From CAIUMH01 sp037142475 (GTDB lineage: Bacteria; Actinomycetota; Acidimicrobiia; Acidimicrobiales; RAAP-2), in the NCBI GenBank assembly GCA_037142475.1, contig JBAXAR010000070.1, forward strand, positions 1 to 10,041: a stretch of DNA of 10,041 bases, written 5' to 3'. Below, piece after piece: positions 5,885 to 10,041 of this stretch; position 1 is the stretch's first letter; each line of letters starts with the position of its first letter. The notes beneath the pieces were generated by a model. That model did not search any database, was not told the origin of the DNA, and was given only the letters and a program-made list of their open reading frames with translations. The translations under genes and the position numbers were made by a program.

Positions 5885-6493
5885 TCAGGCGAGTGAGGCT
5901 TCAAGGTCCTCAAATGAGAGCGGACCCGGCCGCAGTTCAACCACGTTCCCGGCGACGATCTGGACCACGTTCGACGGTGGGCGATCGCGGCTTCCCCCGT
6001 CGAGGACGCCAGCAAGGCGAGGGTCACCATCGAACCCAGCAACCACCTCTGATGCGGTGGTGCATGGTGCAGCGCCATGGAGATTGGCGCTCGTCACGCA
6101 CAGGGGGCCGACCTCGCGCACGAGGCCAACAATCGTCGGGTCATCGGGACAGCGGAATCCAATGGTCCGATCGGTCGAACGCACTCGGGTGGCGAGGTCT
6201 TCGGCGCAGGGAACCACGACGGTGAGTGGCCCAGGCCACCACGCCTCGGCCAGGCGACCGAGGGGTACATCGTCATGCCCGAGGAGCTCGTGAGCTTGCG
6301 ACACGGAGGCAACGAAGACCGGCAGCGCTATGCCCGAGGGACGCTGCTTGAGGACAAAGAGATCGTTGATGGCACTCTCCGAAGCGAGCGACGCCGCCAG
6401 GCCGTAGACGGTGTCGGTGGCGATCGCCACCACGCGGCCAGCCTTGAGAAACCCGGCTGCCCCTTCGAGATCGTCTGGCTTCAGCACGATCAT
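5885..6493 (-). CDS. tsaC: L-threonylcarbamoyladenylate synthase (YrdC/YwlC family)
   Basis: Cytoplasmic enzyme that uses threonine, bicarbonate and ATP to make threonylcarbamoyl-AMP, the first step of the t6A modification at position 37 of ANN-decoding tRNAs. The protein has 202 residues, a single YrdC domain without the extra Sua5 C-terminal domain. Motifs are ATDTVYGL (25-32), KQRP (49-52), WWPGPLTVV (85-93), TIGFRCPDD (110-118), VTSANLHG (133-140) with the SxN pair, and PPSNVV (172-177). At the site that is often K-P after KxRP, this protein has Ile-Ala (residues 55-56). The ATG at 6493 overlaps the prmC TGA as ATGA, a typical coupled arrangement. The same position, after prmC, is occupied by the family in Mycobacterium and Streptomyces. 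It is the last gene of the rho block because the next gene is convergent. Confidence 0.94.
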   Translation of the reverse strand: MIVLKPDDLEGAAGFLKAGRVVAIATDTVYGLAASLASESAINDLFVLKQRPSGIALPVFVASVSQAHELLGHDDVPLGRLAEAWWPGPLTVVVPCAEDLATRVRSTDRTIGFRCPDDPTIVGLVREVGPLCVTSANLHGAAPCTTASEVVAGFDGDPRLAGVLDGGSRDRPPSNVVQIVAGNVVELRPGPLSFEDLEASLA

Positions 6494-7326
6494 TTCGGAG
6501 CACGTCCCACGATGCCTCGGCGCTTCTCCGCCAGATCGTCAAATTCCTCGACGTCGAGCAAACCGACTGACTCTGCCAGCACCCTCGCCGCTGACGTCTG
6601 GTGCTCTGCCATCTCGATGACGACGACGCCACCGGGCGCCAGCCACGGCCGAACAGAGCAGATGATCGCTTCAACGTCACCGAAGCCCGCCACCCCAGAA
6701 GCGTCTCGGCTGAAGAGCGCGAGCGATGGCTCAAATCCCAGTTCCGGAGCCAATGACACTCGGTCGCTCTCTGCGACATACGGGGGATTCGACACGAGGA
6801 GGTCCACCCGACCGATCAGCGCAGGGTCGAGAGCATCGAACCACGACCCATGAGCCATGGTGATTGAAGAAACGCCGAGTCGGTCAGCATTGGCCGCTGC
6901 CACCTCGAGTGACTCAGCCGACACATCAGCGAGGATCACCTGAGCAATTTCATAGTCCTCAGCGAGTTCGATCGCTAACGACAGGCCGATAGCCCCCGAG
7001 CCGGTGCCGAGATCGACGATGGTCATTGGCTCCCGTGGAGGGCCCTGTCGCCGCCAGCGATCGAGGGCCACACCCACCACGTGCTCGGTCTCTGGTCGAG
7101 GGATCAGAACCCTCTGGTCAACCAAGAGTTCGATGGTCCGGAACGGCCAGTGGCCAATCAAATACTGCAGGGGCTCTCCGGCGCTACGCCGGCGAGCCAG
7201 GGCCCGTGCTGCATCGGCGACCTGATCGCCGGGCAACGTCGATTCCAGATGCTCGAGGAGCCACCGCGCCTCCCGGCCAGCGCCGAGGAGACCGGTGATC
7301 TCGTCGAGAAGGGATCTGTCAGTCAC
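6490..7326 (-). CDS. prmC: Release factor glutamine methyltransferase
   Basis: SAM-dependent enzyme of 278 residues (also called HemK) that N5-methylates the glutamine of the GGQ motif in release factors, raising termination efficiency. It has an N-terminal helical substrate-binding part (about 1-75, with LARRRSAGEPLQYLIGHWPF), PRPETEHVV, the SAM motif IVDLGTGSGAIGLSLA, and the catalytic LLVSNPPYVAESDR. The start is GTG at 7326-7324. It overlaps the end of prfA by 8 nt, so the enzyme and its RF1 substrate are made from the same message and probably coupled. The stop overlaps the tsaC ATG. No strong ribosome-binding site is seen; GAGG sits only about 4 nt before the GTG. Confidence 0.96.
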   Translation of the reverse strand: MTDRSLLDEITGLLGAGREARWLLEHLESTLPGDQVADAARALARRRSAGEPLQYLIGHWPFRTIELLVDQRVLIPRPETEHVVGVALDRWRRQGPPREPMTIVDLGTGSGAIGLSLAIELAEDYEIAQVILADVSAESLEVAAANADRLGVSSITMAHGSWFDALDPALIGRVDLLVSNPPYVAESDRVSLAPELGFEPSLALFSRDASGVAGFGDVEAIICSVRPWLAPGGVVVIEMAEHQTSAARVLAESVGLLDVEEFDDLAEKRRGIVGRAPK

Positions 7327-8389
7327 CGGCCTCGGTGAGCTGGCGCGTCCTCTTGGCTGCCATCAGGGCATCGACAATCTCATCGAGATCGCCTGCGAGT
7401 ACCGCGTCGAGCTTGTACAGGGTCAGATTGATCCGGTGATCAGTGACCCGGCTCTCCTTGAAGTTGTACGTCCTGATCTTCTCGGCCCGTCCGCCGCCGC
7501 CGACCTGCGATCGACGCAGGTCCCCGACTTCGGCCGCATGAGCATCCTGTGCGGCTTTCAACAAACGAGACCGAAGCACCACCATTGCCTTCGCCCGGTT
7601 CTGGATCTGGCTTTTCTCGTCCTGCATCGCCACCACGATCCCCGTCGGCACGTGGGTAATCCGCACTGCCGAGTCAGTCGTGTTCACACTTTGGCCGCCG
7701 GGACCGCTGGAGCGATAGACGTCGACCTTGAGATCGCTCGCATCGATCTGGACATCGACCTCTGCTGCCTCGGGAAGTACCGTCACCGTCGCTGACGAGG
7801 TATGGATCCGACCCTTGGATTCGGTGACAGGGACACGCTGAACCCGGTGGACACCACCTTCATGCTCAAAGCGGCTCCACGCGTCGGCACCCTTGATACT
7901 GAAGACGACCTCATCGAGCCCGTCCCTCTCGGAGGCATGCTCCTCGAGCACTTCGACCTTGAGGCCTCGCCGCTGGGCGTAGCGCAGGTACATGTCGTAG
8001 AGAACCCGAGCGAAAAGGTTGGCCTCTTCGCCGCCTTCGGCGCCACGAATCTCGACAATGACGTTCCGGCCATCGTTGGGATCCTTCGGCAGCAACAATG
8101 CCTGGAGCTCCTCTTCGATCGACTCAGCATCCTTCGTCGACCGATCGATCAGTTCCTTCAGCTCGTCGCGATCCGAGGGATCAGCCTCCTCGAGCATCTG
8201 CGACGCAGTCGCGGCATCATCGCGGGCAGCGACGAGGCGGCGATAGGCCTCGACGACCTCGGAAAGTTCCTTGTGGCGCTTCGAGAGCACCCGGAGAAGG
8301 TCAGGGTCCTTCGAGGCAGCAGGCGTCGAGAGGGTGGCCTCGACCTCTGCATACTCGGCCTCGATGGCCGCCAGTCGATCGTCAAGCAT
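7319..8389 (-). CDS. prfA: Peptide chain release factor 1
   Basis: RF1 of 356 residues, which recognises UAA and UAG in the ribosomal A site and triggers peptide release. It has the N-terminal coiled helical domain, then HRVQRVPVTESKGRIHTS with the PVT tripeptide (PxT class) that marks RF1 rather than RF2. Next is the peptidyl-hydrolysis motif SSGPGGQSVNTTDSAVR, whose glutamine is the target of PrmC encoded next door. It ends with the usual YNFKESRVTDHRINLTLYKLD segment. The ATG at 8389 is preceded by GGGAAGG, giving a usable ribosome site at about 6 nt. A perfect 10-bp inverted repeat lies directly before that site. Neighbours are rpmE (39-bp gap) and prmC (8-nt overlap), the standard actinobacterial order. 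Confidence 0.98.
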   Translation of the reverse strand: MLDDRLAAIEAEYAEVEATLSTPAASKDPDLLRVLSKRHKELSEVVEAYRRLVAARDDAATASQMLEEADPSDRDELKELIDRSTKDAESIEEELQALLLPKDPNDGRNVIVEIRGAEGGEEANLFARVLYDMYLRYAQRRGLKVEVLEEHASERDGLDEVVFSIKGADAWSRFEHEGGVHRVQRVPVTESKGRIHTSSATVTVLPEAAEVDVQIDASDLKVDVYRSSGPGGQSVNTTDSAVRITHVPTGIVVAMQDEKSQIQNRAKAMVVLRSRLLKAAQDAHAAEVGDLRRSQVGGGGRAEKIRTYNFKESRVTDHRINLTLYKLDAVLAGDLDEIVDALMAAKRTRQLTEAGD

Positions 8390-8397
8390 GTGAGCCT

Positions 8398-8419
8398 TCC
8401 CGTCGACGAGTCGACGGGA
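8398..8419 (-). promoter_or_regulatory. Perfect 10-bp inverted repeat (hairpin) before prfA
   Basis: On the minus strand the arms are TCCCGTCGAC (8419-8410) and GTCGACGGGA (8407-8398), with a 2-nt spacer. In RNA this would fold as about 8-9 bp closed by a short loop. It occupies over half of the 39-bp rpmE-prfA gap, and its last base is the first A of the AAGG ribosome site of prfA. There is no T-run after it, so it is not a standard intrinsic terminator. It may affect prfA translation, RNA processing or rpmE message stability. Confidence 0.6.
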
Positions 8420-8428
8420 TCGTCCTGA

Positions 8429-8650
8429 TCAGGACTTGGCGCCCTTGGCCTTGCGGTCGCCGTATCGGCGGTTGAACCGGTCAACGCGACCACCAGAGTC
8501 CACCAGCTTCTGCTTGCCGGTGAAGAACGGGTGGCACTCGTTGCAGAGCTCTGAGCGCAGCTCGGTCTTGGTTGACCTGGTCGTGAAGGTGTTGCCGCAC
8601 GAGCAATGCACGGTCGCTTCAACGTAGGTGGGGTGGATGTCAGTCTTCAT
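8429..8650 (-). CDS. rpmE: 50S ribosomal protein L31, zinc-binding type
   Basis: Large-subunit ribosomal protein of 73 residues. It starts MKTDIHPTY, typical of the family, and keeps four cysteines in two pairs: Cys16/Cys18 in CSCGN and Cys36/Cys39 in CNECHPF. It is therefore the zinc-containing (C+) form, not the zinc-free paralogue made during zinc starvation. FTGKQKLVDSGGRVDRFNRRYG is the conserved C-terminal core, followed by a lysine-rich tail. The ATG at 8650 follows AGGAG (8657-8661) by 6 nt. It lies between rho and prfA, as in most Actinobacteria and Firmicutes. Confidence 0.97.
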   Translation of the reverse strand: MKTDIHPTYVEATVHCSCGNTFTTRSTKTELRSELCNECHPFFTGKQKLVDSGGRVDRFNRRYGDRKAKGAKS

Positions 8651-8680
8651 GGATCGCTCCTGTGGTGGTGCGGGTTGATG

Positions 8681-8686
8681 ATCATA
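8681..8686 (-). promoter_or_regulatory. Candidate -10 hexamer upstream of rpmE
   Basis: TATGAT on the minus strand, one mismatch from TATAAT, in the 54-bp rho-rpmE gap. RNA would start near 8674, giving a leader of about 24 nt that contains the AGGAG site. No clear -35 is present at 17 bp. It suggests that rpmE-prfA-prmC-tsaC can be transcribed independently of rho. Confidence 0.35.
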
Positions 8687-8704
8687 CGTCAGATGGCGGT
8701 GGCC

Positions 8705-10041
8705 TCAGCCATTGCCCTGGCCCTTGGCGATTTCCGCCAAGAACTCGTCGTTTGATCCGGTGGTCTTGATCTTGTCCATCAGCAACTCGAGGCCGGCTGC
8801 AGCAGACCCTTCGGAGGCGAGCGCGTTGAGCACACGACGGAGCTTCCAGACCTGCTGGAGCTGCCCCTTCTCAAAGAGGAGCTCTTCGTGGCGTGTCGAA
8901 CTCGCGTTGACGTCGATCGCCGGGTAGAGCCGTCGCTCGGCAAGCCGACGGTCGAGGCGGAGCTCCATGTTTCCAGTGCCCTTGAACTCCTCGAAGATCA
9001 CTTCATCCATCTTCGAGCCTGTGTCAACCAGTGCGGTGGCCAGGATGGTGAGCGAGCCACCCTCCTCGATGTTCCTCGCAGCACCGAAGAACTTCTTCGG
9101 CGGATAGAGGGCTCCAGAGTCGACACCACCGGACATAATCCGCCCTGAGGCAGGGGCCGCGATGTTGTACGCACGAGCCAGACGCGTGATGCCATCAAGG
9201 ATGATCACCACGTCCTTGCCAAGCTCCACAAGGCGCTTCGCCCGCTCGATGGTGAGTTCGGCCACGTGCGTGTGCTCGTCTGAGGGACGATCAAACGTCG
9301 AGGCGATGACCTCGCCACGCACCGATCGGCGCATGTCAGTGACTTCTTCCGGTCGCTCGTCGACGAGGAGCACCATGAGGTGAACATCTGGGTTGTTGGC
9401 TTCGATCGAGTGAGCGATCTGCTTGACCACCGTGGTCTTTCCTGCCTTCGGCGGCGAAACGATCAGGCCACGCTGGCCCTTGCCGATGGGGCTGAGAAGA
9501 TCGACGATTCGAGCGGTCAGGTTGTCCTTATCGTCCGGCATCTCAAGTGCCAACTTCTCGTCAGGGAACAGCGGCGTCAGGTCCTCGAAGCGACGACGAC
9601 CCCTCGCTTCCTCGGTGTCCATGCCCGAAACGGTATCGATGCGGATCAACGCCGGGTACTTCTCGTTGCTCCCAGCAGGACGGAATGCACCTTCGATCGC
9701 ATCTCCCTTACGGAGGGCGAACTTTCGGGCTTGGCTGATCGAAACGTAGACGTCCTTGTTCGAAGGTAGGTAGCCCTCGCATCGCAGGAAGCCGTAGCCC
9801 TCGTCTCGGAGGTCGAGCAGGCCTCGGCACTCAACGAGCTCGCCTTGATACGGCTGCTCAGAGCCTCCCTGCAGGTCACGCTCTGCGCCACCCTCGCGGT
9901 CACGGCCCCGACGACGCCGATTGCGCCGGTTCCCTGGCTCACCTGCGCCCCCTTGGCCCTGGCCCTGGCCTTGGCCTTGGCCCTGGCCCTGGCGATTGCC
10001 CTGCTGGCCTTGGCCCTGCCGATTGCCCTGCTGGCCATCGC
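8705..10041 (-). CDS. rho: Transcription termination factor Rho, N-terminus missing
   Basis: Hexameric RNA-dependent ATPase that ends transcription at Rho-dependent sites. The frame runs without a stop from TGA at 8707-8705 to the window edge, giving 444 residues; a TTG at 9649 is internal, not the start. In order: a Gly/Gln/Asn/Arg-rich low-complexity stretch (about 9950-10039), an Arg-rich segment GNRRNRRRGRDRE, the S1-like RNA-binding domain (GLLDLRDEGYGFLR ... DVYVSISQARKFALRKGD), then the RecA-like ATPase. This has Walker A PPKAGKTT near 9431-9454, LLVDERPEEVTDMRR, Walker B IILDGITRLAR with Asp near 9194-9196, the Q-loop SGGVDSGAL and the R-loop FKGTGNMELRLDR. The Arg/Gly-rich insertion before the RNA-binding domain is typical of actinobacterial Rho. 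The helical Rho_N domain must lie outside the window. It is probably the first gene of its block. Confidence 0.97.
   Translation of the reverse strand, partial: DGQQGNRQGQGQQGNRQGQGQGQGQGQGQGGAGEPGNRRNRRRRGRDREGGAERDLQGGSEQPYQGELVECRGLLDLRDEGYGFLRCEGYLPSNKDVYVSISQARKFALRKGDAIEGAFRPAGSNEKYPALIRIDTVSGMDTEEARGRRRFEDLTPLFPDEKLALEMPDDKDNLTARIVDLLSPIGKGQRGLIVSPPKAGKTTVVKQIAHSIEANNPDVHLMVLLVDERPEEVTDMRRSVRGEVIASTFDRPSDEHTHVAELTIERAKRLVELGKDVVIILDGITRLARAYNIAAPASGRIMSGGVDSGALYPPKKFFGAARNIEEGGSLTILATALVDTGSKMDEVIFEEFKGTGNMELRLDRRLAERRLYPAIDVNASSTRHEELLFEKGQLQQVWKLRRVLNALASEGSAAAGLELLMDKIKTTGSNDEFLAEIAKGQGNG
9953..9991 (-). repeat. Hexanucleotide tandem repeat coding for (Gln-Gly)n in rho
   Basis: Seven Gln codons alternate with Gly codons on the minus strand, as units CAGGGC or CAAGGC. 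Glycine is always GGC while glutamine varies between CAG and CAA, so the run is not perfectly uniform. Changes in copy number would keep the frame and change only the length of the disordered linker. Confidence 0.85.
9983..10036 (-). repeat. 27-bp tandem duplication coding for GQQGNRQGQ twice
   Basis: Two adjacent 27-bp units, 10010-10036 and 9983-10009, identical at 25 of 27 bases; the two differences are silent (CAA/CAG and CGG/CGC). The array may continue past the window edge. It partly overlaps the start of the Gln-Gly run. Confidence 0.85.

Noticed and set aside
8398..8419. Hairpin before prfA as an intrinsic terminator of rho-rpmE
   Set aside because: No T-run follows the stem on the minus strand, and the prfA ribosome site follows at once.
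8676..8692. Zur-like operator (TGA...TCA with a central ATGATCAT palindrome) upstream of rpmE
   Set aside because: The match to actinobacterial Zur boxes is poor outside the end triplets, and this L31 is the zinc-containing form, which is not the usual Zur target.
9646..10038. 130-residue frame rich in Arg, Ala and Lys on the minus strand
   Set aside because: It is the shifted frame of the rho repeats, which gives a repetitive RA/KA pattern. The true rho frame is open across the same bases and continues the S1-like domain.
1..10041. CRISPR arrays, insertion sequences, integrases, toxin-antitoxin or defence genes, tRNA or rRNA genes
   Set aside because: None were seen. All long frames with recognisable proteins are housekeeping genes apart from the thiolase-like gene, and the only tandem repeats are coding repeats inside rho.

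Overview
This window is a chromosomal housekeeping segment from a GC-rich actinobacterium. The gene order on the minus strand is rho, rpmE, prfA, prmC, tsaC (YrdC/YwlC), then rpiB, glyA, a WecA/TagO-type glycosyltransferase, two small ATP-synthase accessory genes and atpB. This is close to the conserved rho-to-atp cluster of Actinobacteria (Mycobacterium tuberculosis has rho-rpmE-prfA-hemK-sua5-rfe-Rv1303-atpB). The presence of rpiB and glyA in the interval recalls Firmicutes such as Bacillus subtilis. The Gly/Gln/Arg/Asn-rich N-terminal stretch of Rho and the thiolase-like gene also fit Actinobacteria. Acidimicrobiia is a reasonable guess at class level, but nothing here proves it.

Layout by increasing coordinate: atpB (1-517, minus, C-terminus cut off by the window start); atpI-like (514-930); atpZ-like (946-1179); a 90-bp gap; wecA-like (1270-2448); glyA (2458-3756); rpiB (3761-4234). 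Then comes an 86-bp divergent intergenic region, and a thiolase-like gene on the plus strand (4321-5862). After a 22-bp convergent gap follow tsaC (5885-6493), prmC (6490-7326), prfA (7319-8389), rpmE (8429-8650) and rho (8705 to beyond 10041, N-terminus cut off), all minus strand.

There are two minus-strand transcription blocks. Block one is rho-rpmE-prfA-prmC-tsaC. It covers termination factor Rho, ribosomal protein L31, release factor RF1, the enzyme that methylates RF1, and the enzyme that starts t6A synthesis on tRNA, so it is a transcription-termination and translation-fidelity block. Block two is rpiB-glyA-wecA-atpZ-atpI-atpB. It covers pentose phosphate metabolism, one-carbon metabolism, priming of cell-envelope glycan synthesis, and the start of the F-type ATP synthase operon. 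Within each block genes are tightly packed, with stop/start overlaps at atpI/atpB, tsaC/prmC and prmC/prfA. The plus-strand thiolase-like gene interrupts what is often a continuous co-directional run, so rpiB probably needs its own promoter. A TANNNT hexamer lies 8 nt before the start codon of both divergent genes.

No mobile elements, CRISPR arrays, tRNA or rRNA genes were seen, and no stretch longer than 300 bases lacks a gene. I found no new multi-gene system. The points most worth a second look are the catalytically degenerate thiolase-like protein splitting the cluster, the paired candidate leaderless promoters, a perfect hairpin touching the prfA ribosome-binding site, and the repeat-encoded low-complexity segment of Rho.
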